A model generated the notes under the pieces. That model was not told the origin of the DNA, made no database searches, and saw only the letters and a program-made list of their open reading frames with translations. Below, piece by piece: positions 25,096-33,138 of a stretch of 56,448 bases of DNA. This DNA comes from Chitinophaga pinensis. Its GTDB lineage: Bacteria; Pseudomonadota; Gammaproteobacteria; Burkholderiales; Burkholderiaceae_C. The DNA lies in assembly GCA_943326015.2 (NCBI GenBank), contig CALPRQ020000027.1:1-56448 (forward strand). The letters are read 5' to 3'. The position numbers and the translations under genes were made by a program. Numbering within the stretch: the first letter of the stretch is position 1; every line of letters starts with the position of its first letter.

Positions 25096-26073
25096 TCATT
25101 TTAGGGTGGCCGGGTGACGCTGCAGGCCGCCATGCATGCGCCACACCACCCTGACCTGGATGCCGTCGCGCACCACCAGCGCGTTCTGCTCCAGCGTCGC
25201 CTCGTCCAGCTGCAGCAGACCGAGCACGCGGAAGTAGCGGCTCGTGACGGCATGGCGCTGGGGTTTGAGCTGGGCGCCGACGGCCGGCACCAGGTCGCCG
25301 AGGTCGCTGATGGCGCTGAAATGCCGGCGTTCGCGCTGGGCCACCACGGCCTGTGCCTGCGCCAGGTCCAGCCCGGGCAGGCTGGCGTGCAGCACCAGCG
25401 CGCTGGCGGTGTTGAGGTTGATCGGGGTCGGTTCGGGCAGCCAGTTCGCGTAGGGACTCAGTCGGTCCAGCGTCGATTTCGACAGGCCGAGCCAGGCCAG
25501 CTGCTCGTAGCGCTGCGGCCGCAGCAAGCCTTCGTTGCTGGCACTGGCGTTGGGGGTGTAGGCGGCCAGCAGGCTCCGCAGCAGCTGTTGCAGTTCGGCC
25601 GAGGGCAGTCCCAGCGCCGCGAACAGGCGTTCGATGGATTGGCGCTCGAGCGGTGCGAGCTGGACCTGATCGCCGGTCGACTCGATCAGGTTGTGCAGGT
25701 TGAGCTTGCCCTGCTCGTCAATGATGCGACCCGACAGCCGGGCGTCGAACGCGTCTGCTGCGGTCGGCTCGGCCTGCCCCGCCGACAGGAAGCTGGACAG
25801 CCGGGTCTCCTGCAGCGGCAGCGCCCAGGGCTCGGCCAGGTGGTCCACCTGGCTGGCGCGCGCATCCTCGCGCAGGATCAGCCGGGCCCAGTCGAGCGCG
25901 CCGGTCAGCAGCCAGAGCGACTGCGCGCGCTGGCGTGCGGTCTGCTCGAGCTGCAGATTGCGCCACTGCTGCCAGTAGGCCGCCGCGCTCACGCTCGCGA
26001 CCAGCGCCACGGTCAGCATGGCCAGCAGCAGCGCGGCACCGCGCTGGCGGGGACGGCACAGGCCGCGCTTCAC
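25096..26073 (-). CDS. gspK: Type II secretion minor pseudopilin GspK
   Basis: This 325-residue protein has a prepilin-type leader (MKRGLCRPRQRG, cleavage before AALLLAMLTVALVASVSAAA), lacking Glu5 as usual for GspK, followed by the large GspK alpha-domain and the SAM-like helices PINLNTASALVLHASLPGLDLAQAQAVV. It caps the pseudopilus tip with GspI and GspJ. The start codon is GTG at 26073, overlapping the gspJ stop as GTGA. The open frame upstream is a shadow. Confidence 0.94.
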   Translation of the reverse strand: MKRGLCRPRQRGAALLLAMLTVALVASVSAAAYWQQWRNLQLEQTARQRAQSLWLLTGALDWARLILREDARASQVDHLAEPWALPLQETRLSSFLSAGQAEPTAADAFDARLSGRIIDEQGKLNLHNLIESTGDQVQLAPLERQSIERLFAALGLPSAELQQLLRSLLAAYTPNASASNEGLLRPQRYEQLAWLGLSKSTLDRLSPYANWLPEPTPINLNTASALVLHASLPGLDLAQAQAVVAQRERRHFSAISDLGDLVPAVGAQLKPQRHAVTSRYFRVLGLLQLDEATLEQNALVVRDGIQVRVVWRMHGGLQRHPATLK

Positions 26074-26759
26074 TGACCTTCTCCGCCCAGGGTCGGGCGG
26101 ACCCAGTCGCGCACCAGCTGGCCGGTCGGACTGCCCGTCGCGGGCAGGGTCAGCAGCAGGCGCACGCCGTCGGGCAGGGCGGCGCTGGCCGCGGATTCCT
26201 GCGCCTCGTTCGTACCCTCGGCCGACAAGGGGTGGCTCCAGGCGCCACCACGGTGATAGAAGAGCTGCCAGTCCGCGACCGGGGTCAGCAGCAGCTGCTG
26301 CTGGCGGTCCTGCGCGCTCGGGTTGCGGCCCCATTGCTCGGCCTGCAGCCAGGCCTGCTTGAGTGTCTCGGTCCGCTGCAGCGGTGCCGAAGCCCAGCGC
26401 GCCCAGCGCGAAGCGCCCGAGACCGGGTCGGGCTGCAGGCTCCAGGCGATCACGCGCAGCCCGCCACCCAGGCCCTGGTCCGGGTCGCTGCGCGTGAGTC
26501 GCAGCACGCGGCCGTCGTAGTCCAGCGGCGGCACCTGCTCGGTATCGAGCAAGGCGTCGAGGTCGGCGTCCCATTGCGCCAGCGCGGTCTGCCAGCCGCG
26601 CCAGCGGTCGGCGTGCTCCTGCGTGACTGCTTGTGCGCGCGTCATGCCGTCGAGCGTGCGCCAGCTCAGCAGCGCCAGCACCGACAGCAAGGCCAGTGCG
26701 ACCAGCAACTCGATCAGCGTCAGGCCGCGCCCATGCCGCGGTGGTGAGCGTGCCGGCAT
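26070..26759 (-). CDS. gspJ: Type II secretion minor pseudopilin GspJ
   Basis: This 229-residue protein has prepilin leader MPARSPPRHGRG and mature start LTLIELLVALALLSVLALLSWRTLDG with Glu5, followed by the GspJ domain (WRGWQTALAQWDADLDALLD). It belongs to the tip complex of the pseudopilus. Its ATG overlaps the gspI stop (TGATG), showing translational coupling. Confidence 0.94.
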   Translation of the reverse strand: MPARSPPRHGRGLTLIELLVALALLSVLALLSWRTLDGMTRAQAVTQEHADRWRGWQTALAQWDADLDALLDTEQVPPLDYDGRVLRLTRSDPDQGLGGGLRVIAWSLQPDPVSGASRWARWASAPLQRTETLKQAWLQAEQWGRNPSAQDRQQQLLLTPVADWQLFYHRGGAWSHPLSAEGTNEAQESAASAALPDGVRLLLTLPATGSPTGQLVRDWVRPTLGGEGQ

Positions 26760-27151
26760 CAGTAGCGTCCCGCGAGGGTGGACAGCTGCAGCAGCTGCCC
26801 GCCGCCGGCGGCCGGATCGGGGTTGTCGACCAGGGCATCGACGCGCCGGAAGCTGGGGTTGGGCGTCGGGTTCACCCGCAGTCTGACCGTCAGCGTCTGG
26901 CCGGCCTGCACGCAGTCCGTCGTCGATTCGCCCACGGGGGGCAGCTGGCGCAGTAGGCGCAGTAGGCGCAAGCGGATCAGCTCGTTCTCGGCGCAGAGCT
27001 GGGCCAGCCACTGTTGCGGCTGGCGCTCCGCCATGCGGGTCAGGCTGCCTGTGGCCTGCAGGCCGGCGCTGAGCGCGACCGCCACGATGGCCAGCGCGAC
27101 CAGGACCTCGATCAGCGTGAAGCCTTGCGGGCGGTTGGGGCGGCGGCGCAT
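26759..27151 (-). CDS. gspI: Type II secretion minor pseudopilin GspI
   Basis: This 130-residue protein has leader MRRRPNRPQG and mature N-terminus FTLIEVLVALAIVAVALSAGLQATGS with Glu5, then the short GspI domain. The start is the ATG at 27151, five bases after the gspH stop. The frame is open to 27424, but that region is gspH read in another frame. Confidence 0.94.
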   Translation of the reverse strand: MRRRPNRPQGFTLIEVLVALAIVAVALSAGLQATGSLTRMAERQPQQWLAQLCAENELIRLRLLRLLRQLPPVGESTTDCVQAGQTLTVRLRVNPTPNPSFRRVDALVDNPDPAAGGGQLLQLSTLAGRY

Positions 27152-27156
27152 CGCGG

Positions 27157-27612
27157 TCAGGGCGATCCGGGCACGTCGGCCTGGAGGCGGAAGGGTTCGA
27201 AGCCATCGGTGACCAGGCGCAATTCGCGCCCGGCCAGGCTCAGCCTCAGGGTCTGCGCGGGAATCAGTGGCTCGGGGCCGAGCTGCAGCGTGGCGGCGCC
27301 GGCCGGCTGCTCGATGCGCGCCTGCAGTCCCTCGGTCAGCCAGTCGCGCGGGGCCAGTGCGTCCTCGCCGGTCGCGGGACGGTGGGCACCGATGAACTCG
27401 AAGCCGCGTGCGGTGGCGCGCCACTCCAGCGCCGCCGCGCTGGCGCGCGCATGGGCCCGCGCCGATTCGAGCAGCGCGGCCAGTCGCTGCGCATCGCGCT
27501 CAAGCGGATTGGCATCGGGCAGCGACAGGCTCACGCCAGCCATGGCCAGGCCGATGATGGCCAGCACGACCAGCAGCTCAAGCAGCGTGAAGCCGCGCTG
27601 GCGTGTCGGCAT
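27157..27612 (-). CDS. gspH: Type II secretion minor pseudopilin GspH
   Basis: This 151-residue protein has leader MPTRQRG and mature start FTLLELLVVLAIIGLAMAGVSLSLP with Glu5, followed by the GspH domain (LLESARAHARASAAALEWRATARGFEFI). It links the tip complex to the GspG rod. It starts 12 bases after the gspG stop. Confidence 0.93.
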   Translation of the reverse strand: MPTRQRGFTLLELLVVLAIIGLAMAGVSLSLPDANPLERDAQRLAALLESARAHARASAAALEWRATARGFEFIGAHRPATGEDALAPRDWLTEGLQARIEQPAGAATLQLGPEPLIPAQTLRLSLAGRELRLVTDGFEPFRLQADVPGSP

Positions 27613-27624
27613 GAGGCGATCCGC

Positions 27625-28083
27625 TTACTGCCAGCTGCCGATGTCGGCATCGCGGCCCTCGCCGCCGGGCTGGCCGTCGGCGCCCAGCGACAGCACGTCG
27701 ACCGCGCCATGCAGGCCCGGGTTCAGGTACTGGTAAGCGTTGCCCCAGGGGTCCGCCGGCAGCTTGTCGACATAGGGACGCCAGTTGCCCGGTACCGGCG
27801 CTGTGGTCGGCTTGACGGCCAGCGCCTGCAGGCCCTGCTCGCTGCTCGGGAAGCGCTGGTTGTCGAGCTTGTAGAGCTTGAGCGACTGCATCAGGTTGTT
27901 GACGTCGGTCCTGGCGGCCGTCACGCGCGAGTCGTCGGCGCGATCGAGCACATTGGGCACGATCAGCGCGGCCAGCACGCCGATGATGACCAGCACCACC
28001 ATCAGCTCGATCAGGGTGAAGCCGCGCGCGCGGGTCTGGTGCCGCTGGCGGCAGGACGGTGAGAGGGTGTCAAGGCTGGGCAT
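27625..28083 (-). CDS. gspG: Type II secretion major pseudopilin GspG
   Basis: This 152-residue protein has a rather long leader ending RARG and mature start FTLIELMVVLVIIGVLAALIVPNVL with Glu5. The GspG C-domain carries LKLYKLDNQRFPSSEQGLQAL, DPWGNAYQYLNPG and DVLSLGADGQPGGEGRDADIGSW, which includes the calcium-binding loop. It is the major subunit of the pseudopilus and the first gene of the minus-strand operon, divergent from gspC with a 104-base gap. Confidence 0.97.
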   Translation of the reverse strand: MPSLDTLSPSCRQRHQTRARGFTLIELMVVLVIIGVLAALIVPNVLDRADDSRVTAARTDVNNLMQSLKLYKLDNQRFPSSEQGLQALAVKPTTAPVPGNWRPYVDKLPADPWGNAYQYLNPGLHGAVDVLSLGADGQPGGEGRDADIGSWQ

Positions 28084-28187
28084 TCAGGTTCCCTGGGCGG
28101 TCGCGCACAGCGCGCCTGCCCGTCAATCAAGGTGATAACGAGGCCCTATGATAAGGGTCCCATCATGACATCCGAATTCAGTCCGCC

Positions 28188-28643
28188 ATGACAATGTCCC
28201 GCCCCCTGCGTCCCGCCTTCCAGGCCTCTGCGGCGCCGCGCTGGCTGGCCGCCGGTCTCTGGCTGCTGGCCGGCCTGTCGGCCAGCTACTGGGGCCTGCG
28301 CGGTTGGGGTGACGCCGAGCTGGCCCCGGTGCCGGCGCCGGCGGCCGAGCGGGTGCTCGCCGACCCGCAGGCCGTGGCCCGTGGCCTGGGTGGCGGGGTG
28401 CCTGCCGCTGCCGAACCTGCACCGGCCGAAGCCAGTCGTTACGTACTGCTTGGCGTGCTGCGCGATGCGGGTGGCCGTGGCGCGGCGCTGATCGCCACCG
28501 ACGGCCTGCCGCCCAAGCCCTATCGCGTCGGGGCGGCGCTGCCCGGCGGCCTGCTGCTGCGTGAACTGACGCCGCGCGAGGCGCTGCTGGGCCCTGCCGA
28601 GGGCCAAGTCACACAGCGCCTGAGTCTGCCGCTCAAGCGCTGA
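28188..28643 (+). CDS. gspC: Type II secretion system protein GspC (short, no PDZ domain)
   Basis: This 151-residue protein has one transmembrane helix (LAAGLWLLAGLSASYWGLRGW, about 19-40), a Pro/Ala linker and a homology-region domain (YVLLGVLRDAGGRGAALIATDGLPPKPYRVGAAL) that contacts the N0 domain of GspD. It ends after the HR domain, so the PDZ or coiled-coil domain of classical GspC is absent. It is divergent from gspG; TATGAT at 28147-28152 is a possible -10. ATG 28194 is an alternative start. Confidence 0.82.
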   Translation: MTMSRPLRPAFQASAAPRWLAAGLWLLAGLSASYWGLRGWGDAELAPVPAPAAERVLADPQAVARGLGGGVPAAAEPAPAEASRYVLLGVLRDAGGRGAALIATDGLPPKPYRVGAALPGGLLLRELTPREALLGPAEGQVTQRLSLPLKR

Positions 28644-28692
28644 AGCGATCGGGCACAACCAGGCGCAGTCGCCCGGCTGCGTTCAGCCGTGC

Positions 28693-30258
28693 TCAGGCCT
28701 GCAGGAACAGGCGGTAGAGCGGGTTCTGCGTTTCCTCGACATGCGGGTAACCCAGCGTGGCGAGGAAGTCCTCGAACGCCTGGCCGTCGGCCTGCGGCAC
28801 CTGCAGCCCGACCAGGATGCGGCCGTAGTCGGCGCCCTGGTTGCGGTAGTGGAACAGGCTGATGTTCCAGTTCGGCCGCATCAGGCTCAGGAACTTGAGC
28901 AGCGCGCCCGGACGCTCGGGGAAGGTGAAGCGCAGCAGGCGCTCGTCCTGCGCCAGCGGCGAATGCCCGCCCACCATGTGGCGGATATGCTCCTGTGCCA
29001 GATCGTCGTGCGTCAGGTCCAGCGTGGCGAAGCCCTGCTGGTCGAAGTTGGCCGCGATCCTGGCGCTCTCGCCCTTGCCGTGCGCGGTCATGCCCAGGAA
29101 GACATGGGCCACCTTCGCATCGCTGATGCGGTAGTTGAACTCGGTCACGTTGCGCGGGCCGCCCGGCAGGTTGCCGATCGTCTCCAGGAAGCGGCGGAAG
29201 CTGCCGCGCTCCTCGGGGAGGGTGACCGCGAACAAGGCCTCGCGCTCCTCGCCGACTTCGGCGCGCTCGGCGACGAAGCGCAGGCGGTCGAAGTTCATGT
29301 TGGCGCCACACAGGATGGCGGCGTAGGTCTCGCCCTGGGTGTGGTGCTCGGCGACGTATTTCTTGATCGCCGCCACGGCCAGCGCGCCGGCCGGCTCGAC
29401 GATCGAGCGGGTGTCGACGAAGATGTCCTTGATCGCGGCACAGACCTCGTCGGTGTCGACCGTGATGTAGCCGTCAACCAGGCCCTGCGCGATCCGGAAG
29501 GTTTCCTCGCCGACCAGCTTGACCGCGGTGCCGTCGCTGAACAGGCCGACGTCGGGCAGCGTGATCCGTTCGCCCGCCTGGGCCGACTGCATCATGGCGC
29601 AGGAGTCGTTCATCTGCACGCCGATGACCTTGATCTCGGGCCGCAGCGCCTTGATGTAGTTGGCCACGCCCGCGATCAGGCCGCCGCCGCCGATCGCGAC
29701 AAAGACCGCGTCGAGCCGGTCCGAGCCCAGGCCCTGCAGCTGGCGCAGGATCTCCATCGCGATCGTGCCCTGGCCGGCGATCACGTAGGGGTCGTCGAAG
29801 GGGTGGACGAAGGTCAGGCCCTGTTCCTGTTGCAGCTGGACCGAATGGTCGTAGGCGTCGGAGTAGCTCTCGCCGGCCAGCACCACTTCGCCGCCGAGCG
29901 CCTTGACCGCATCGATCTTGAGCTGGGGCGTGGTGGTCGGCATCACGATCACGGCCCGGGTGCCGAGCTTGCGCCCGCTCAGGGCCACGCCCTGCGCGTG
30001 GTTGCCGGCCGAAGCGCAGATCACGCCCTTGGCCAGCTGCTCGGGCGTCAGGTGCGCCATCTTGTTGTAGGCGCCGCGCAGCTTGAAGCTGAACACCGGC
30101 TGCTGGTCCTCGCGCTTGAGCAGGATCTGGTTGTGCAGGCGCCGGCTCAGGTTGCGGGCTGGCTCGAGCGCCGACTCGACCGCCACGTCGTAGACACGCG
30201 CGGTCAGGATCTTCTTGAGGTAATCGGCGGGAGTCAGGTCAGGGCTGGTCTGGGGCAT
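28693..30258 (-). CDS. ilvA: Threonine ammonia-lyase, biosynthetic (two ACT-like domains)
   Basis: This 521-residue PLP enzyme converts threonine to 2-oxobutanoate in isoleucine synthesis. The PLP Lys is in VFSFKLRGAYNKM (about K59), with the Gly-rich phosphate loop GGGGLIAGVANY and SAGNHAQGVALS. Residues about 325-521 form two ACT-like regulatory modules (ERGSFRRFLETIG and ERPGALLKFLSLM), the architecture of isoleucine-inhibited biosynthetic IlvA. It is convergent with gspC. Confidence 0.97.
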   Translation of the reverse strand: MPQTSPDLTPADYLKKILTARVYDVAVESALEPARNLSRRLHNQILLKREDQQPVFSFKLRGAYNKMAHLTPEQLAKGVICASAGNHAQGVALSGRKLGTRAVIVMPTTTPQLKIDAVKALGGEVVLAGESYSDAYDHSVQLQQEQGLTFVHPFDDPYVIAGQGTIAMEILRQLQGLGSDRLDAVFVAIGGGGLIAGVANYIKALRPEIKVIGVQMNDSCAMMQSAQAGERITLPDVGLFSDGTAVKLVGEETFRIAQGLVDGYITVDTDEVCAAIKDIFVDTRSIVEPAGALAVAAIKKYVAEHHTQGETYAAILCGANMNFDRLRFVAERAEVGEEREALFAVTLPEERGSFRRFLETIGNLPGGPRNVTEFNYRISDAKVAHVFLGMTAHGKGESARIAANFDQQGFATLDLTHDDLAQEHIRHMVGGHSPLAQDERLLRFTFPERPGALLKFLSLMRPNWNISLFHYRNQGADYGRILVGLQVPQADGQAFEDFLATLGYPHVEETQNPLYRLFLQA

Positions 30259-30328
30259 GGTGAGGGGCGTGGAGCTGGCGGGGCGGGCGAATGCAAAATG
30301 GCGGCGCGGGATCAGGCCGCGGGCAAGG

Positions 30329-32320
30329 TCAGCCCTCCATCATAAATCCGGCGTCGGCGATCGCCTGCAGCAGAACGGTCTCCAGGGGTTCGGGTCGGTG
30401 CCAGTGGTAGCCCTGGCCGAAATCGACGGCGTAGTCACGCAGCAGGGTCTCGACCTCCGCGTCCTCGATGCCCTCGGCGATCGTGAGCTTGCCCGTGACC
30501 TGGGCCACGCTGCAGATTGCCTGCACGGCGACCTGGTCGTAGGCGTCCTGCGCCAGCCCGCGTATGAACTGGCTGTCGATCTTGAGGTAATCCACCGGCA
30601 GGCTCTTGAGGTAGCCGAAGGACGACATGCCGCTGCCGAAGTCGTCCAGCGCCACCTTGACACCCAGTCGCTGCAGCGTCTTGATCAGGGTCCGCGTTTC
30701 GTCGATGTTGGCGATCGCGGCGGTCTCGGTGATCTCGAACACCAGCTTGCCCGCAGGCAGGTGGCGCCGTTCGAGCTGGTCGATCAGGAAATGGTGGAAC
30801 GCCTTGTCGCCGACCGACTGCCCGGACAGGTTGATCGCGAGTTCCGCGATACCATCGAGGGCGCCGCGGTGCTGTTCCAGCCAGTCCAGCGCCGCGCCGA
30901 TCACCCAGCGGTCGACGCGGCCGCTCATGCCGAAGCGCTCGGCGGCCTGCAGCAGTTTCTGGGGCGCGAGCAGCTCCTCGCCCTCCTGCAGCCGCAGCAG
31001 AATCTCGCCCTTGATGCCGCGCGGCAATACGTCTTGCCGCAGCGGCACGATGCGCTGCCAGTAGAGGCGCAGCTGGTCCTCGTCGAGGGCGCGATCCAGC
31101 CTTTGCATCCAGTGCATCTGGTCGCGATGGGCCTCGATGTCGCAGTCGCTCTCGTGGTACAGATGGATGCGGTGGCTGCCCATGGTCTTGGCCACGTAGC
31201 GGGCCGAGTCCGCCGCCTGCAGCACGGCGCCCGCGCTGCTCCAGCGCCCGTTGAGCATGACCAGACCGACGCTGGCGCCGATGTGAAAGCGTTGCCCGGA
31301 AAACACGAAGCGGTAGCTGTCCAGCCGCGCGCAGAGCTGCTCGGCGACGCGCAGCGCCTCCTGCTGCTGGCGCTCGTGCAGGATCAAGCCGAACTCGTCG
31401 CTGCCCAGCCGCGCCAGGGTATCGCTGGGGTGCAGGCTCGCGCCGAGCAGTTGGCCCACTTCGCGCAGCAGCTGGTCGCCGGCATGGTGGCCGCAGGCGT
31501 CGTTGACCATCTTGAAACGGTCGAGGTCGATGAACAGCACGCCATCCTCGGTCTGCTGCGGGCGCAGTGACGCCAGCCGGAGATCGAGCCGGTGCTTGAA
31601 TTCCTCGCGGTTGCTCAGGCCGGTCAGGGCATCGTGCGTGGCGCGGTGGCTCATCTCGGTATGCAGGAGCGCGAGCTCGTCGTTGCGCCGGTGCGCGAGC
31701 TGGAGCTGGCGCAGGGCCAGGAAGGCGAAGGCCAGCACCAGCAGGGCCAGCATGGACGAGGATGCCGCGGTGGTCCTGAGCTGCTCGCGTATGACATGCA
31801 GGTGCTCGGTGGTCCGGTGGTTCTGTGCTGCCGTGCTGCCCAGGACCAGCTGCCTGACCGTACCGAGCTGCCCTGCCAGCAGCGGCTCCAGCTGTGCCAG
31901 CTTGTCGGCATCGAAGGGCGGGGGCTCATCGCCCAGGTAGGGGTCCAGGGACGCCAGGATCCGCTCAAGGCTGGCAACGACAGGCGCCAATTCGGTCTGC
32001 TTCCTGAGCTGTTCGCCCGTGTCGCCCTGGCGCAGCAGCTCGAAGCGGCTGGCCAGGATCTGGTAGCGCAGCGCGAGCTCGGCCATGTCGGCGTTGCGCC
32101 GACCCTCGCGCAGGGTGTTCTGGAGCTGGCTGAGCAGCCTCAGGTATTCCAGTTCGAACTGGTAGTAATTCCAGGGCGTGTTCGAACGGTTTATGGCCAG
32201 CGAGCGCTCGACGGCCTGCCACTGCTGCAGCTGGAGCCAGCCCACTCCGCCGACCAGCAGCGTCATCGCCAGCGCGATGGTCAGCAGCGTGCGCGCGCGA
32301 CCAAAGGCTGGTGACTTCAT
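30329..32320 (-). CDS. GGDEF-EAL c-di-GMP enzyme, DcpA-like, with periplasmic sensor region
   Basis: This 663-residue protein has TM1 (about 11-31), a helical periplasmic region (about 32-187), TM2 (about 188-207), a GGDEF domain whose motif is GSDEF (306-310) and an EAL domain whose motif reads EIL (439-441). The other phosphodiesterase residues look intact (NLSG, EITET, DDFGSG, KIDSQF, EGIE, GQGY), so phosphodiesterase activity is likely; cyclase activity is less sure. Its ATG overlaps the stop of the upstream periplasmic pterin-binding-like gene (ATGA). The pair resembles PruR-DcpA of Agrobacterium, in which a periplasmic pterin-binding protein sets the direction of a dual c-di-GMP enzyme. 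Confidence 0.9.
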   Translation of the reverse strand: MKSPAFGRARTLLTIALAMTLLVGGVGWLQLQQWQAVERSLAINRSNTPWNYYQFELEYLRLLSQLQNTLREGRRNADMAELALRYQILASRFELLRQGDTGEQLRKQTELAPVVASLERILASLDPYLGDEPPPFDADKLAQLEPLLAGQLGTVRQLVLGSTAAQNHRTTEHLHVIREQLRTTAASSSMLALLVLAFAFLALRQLQLAHRRNDELALLHTEMSHRATHDALTGLSNREEFKHRLDLRLASLRPQQTEDGVLFIDLDRFKMVNDACGHHAGDQLLREVGQLLGASLHPSDTLARLGSDEFGLILHERQQQEALRVAEQLCARLDSYRFVFSGQRFHIGASVGLVMLNGRWSSAGAVLQAADSARYVAKTMGSHRIHLYHESDCDIEAHRDQMHWMQRLDRALDEDQLRLYWQRIVPLRQDVLPRGIKGEILLRLQEGEELLAPQKLLQAAERFGMSGRVDRWVIGAALDWLEQHRGALDGIAELAINLSGQSVGDKAFHHFLIDQLERRHLPAGKLVFEITETAAIANIDETRTLIKTLQRLGVKVALDDFGSGMSSFGYLKSLPVDYLKIDSQFIRGLAQDAYDQVAVQAICSVAQVTGKLTIAEGIEDAEVETLLRDYAVDFGQGYHWHRPEPLETVLLQAIADAGFMMEG

Positions 32321-32883
32321 TCGACCGTGATTCTCTTGATCTGCCAGATCGAGCGTCCGTAATGGAGCTGGTTGTGCAGTTCGGGATAGGCGTCGAAGGG
32401 GTAGATCAGGAACAGCGGCCCCTTGTTGCGCACAGTGAGCGCCTTGCCGTTGAGCTGCCAGGCCAGCAAGGGCTGGTAGCGCGGCAGGTCGGACAGGGGG
32501 ATGTCGACCGAGTAGTCGTTCAGCGCCGTGATGTGCAGTGTCTTGCCTGCCGGCTTCAGCGGTTCGAGCAAGTCCCACAGCCTGGGTCCGCTGAAGGTCA
32601 CTGCGCCATCGTGCCAGGGGGTGCGGGTCGTCACGTTGCGCTGGGGCAGCGCCCGGATTGTCGCGCCATCGAGCTGGATGACCTGGCTGCCGTCAGGTGC
32701 GCGGATGGCCCCATCGATTTGCAGCGTGAACTGCGCCGCAGCCGTCGCCTTGACGGCGTCGTCTGCCGTCGTGGGCTGGGCGCCGGCCTGGCCCGTACAA
32801 AGCGCGCCCGCCAGCAGCAGGCCGCATGCCGTCAGGCAGGGTGAAAGACGGGAAGGAGTCAGACTGCGGCCCAGGGGATTCAT
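32317..32883 (-). CDS. Periplasmic SUOX-fold, pterin-binding-like protein (PruR-like)
   Basis: This 188-residue protein has a Sec signal peptide (cleavage near AGAQ, about residue 36) and one oxidoreductase molybdopterin-binding-like domain (ATIRALPQRNVTTRTPWHDG, FSGPRLWDLLEPL, LTVRNKGPLFLIYPFD, SIWQIKRITVE). The domain has no Cys, so the sulfite-oxidase Mo ligand is missing and redox catalysis is unlikely. It is translationally coupled to the GGDEF-EAL gene, as in PruR-DcpA pairs, so it probably binds a pterin and signals to that enzyme. The start is the ATG at 32883; the longer open frame is noise. An RNA unit with a terminator lies 53 bases upstream. Confidence 0.83.
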   Translation of the reverse strand: MNPLGRSLTPSRLSPCLTACGLLLAGALCTGQAGAQPTTADDAVKATAAAQFTLQIDGAIRAPDGSQVIQLDGATIRALPQRNVTTRTPWHDGAVTFSGPRLWDLLEPLKPAGKTLHITALNDYSVDIPLSDLPRYQPLLAWQLNGKALTVRNKGPLFLIYPFDAYPELHNQLHYGRSIWQIKRITVE

Positions 32884-32935
32884 GCTGCGGCGAAAGTTGT
32901 TTTGCTTTCGCGAATGATACCCTTGTGACAAGCAC

Positions 32936-32965
32936 AAAAAAAAGCCCGGATCGCAGATCCGGGCT
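32936..32965 (-). terminator. Strong intrinsic terminator (minus strand)
   Basis: AGCCCGGATC, loop of three, GATCCGGGCT make a perfect 10-base stem, followed on the minus strand by eight U. No minus-strand protein gene ends here; the nearest upstream gene on that strand is coq7 at 33613, beyond a plus-strand gene. Confidence 0.85.
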
Positions 32966-33061
32966 AGAACCACCCATAGAGGGCAGAGGAGACAATCGTC
33001 AGCGGAGCCTGAGCCCCGGGCGATGCAGCAGTATCGTCTCGGATGCCTGTCTGCATACAAT
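32936..33061 (-). ncRNA. Predicted small RNA or attenuated leader ending in an intrinsic terminator
   Basis: On the minus strand a transcript of about 126 nt is bounded by a good promoter (33068-33096) and a terminator (32936-32965). Internal structure: GAGACGAT pairs with ATTGTCTC (8 bases, one G-U), enclosing a CGGGGC-TCAG-GCTCCG hairpin. No open reading frame of note is inside. It ends 53 bases before the PruR-like start, on the same strand. It may be an independent sRNA or a riboswitch-like leader of that operon; I cannot match it to a known family. Confidence 0.6.
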
Positions 33062-33067
33062 GGCGTC

Positions 33068-33096
33068 AGTATAAACCCTAGGTTTTTGCGTTGCAA
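33068..33096 (-). promoter_or_regulatory. Sigma-70-type promoter for the predicted RNA
   Basis: Reading the minus strand, -35 TTGCAA (33091-33096; four of six), a 17-base spacer and -10 TATACT (33068-33073; five of six). Transcription would start near 33061. Spacing is ideal, and the terminator 100 bases downstream supports it. Confidence 0.65.
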
Positions 33097-33138
33097 CAAT
33101 TTTTTCGCAAAACCCTTCAATTTTTTGGAGTCCCCCCG

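Noticed and set aside
25096-26838. 580-codon frame covering GspK and gspJ region
   Set aside because: The prepilin leader of GspK begins at the GTG at 26073; upstream is gspJ in another frame.
28741-30345. 534-codon plus-strand frame opposite ilvA
   Set aside because: Antisense shadow of a complete ilvA gene; no recognisable domain or ribosome binding site.
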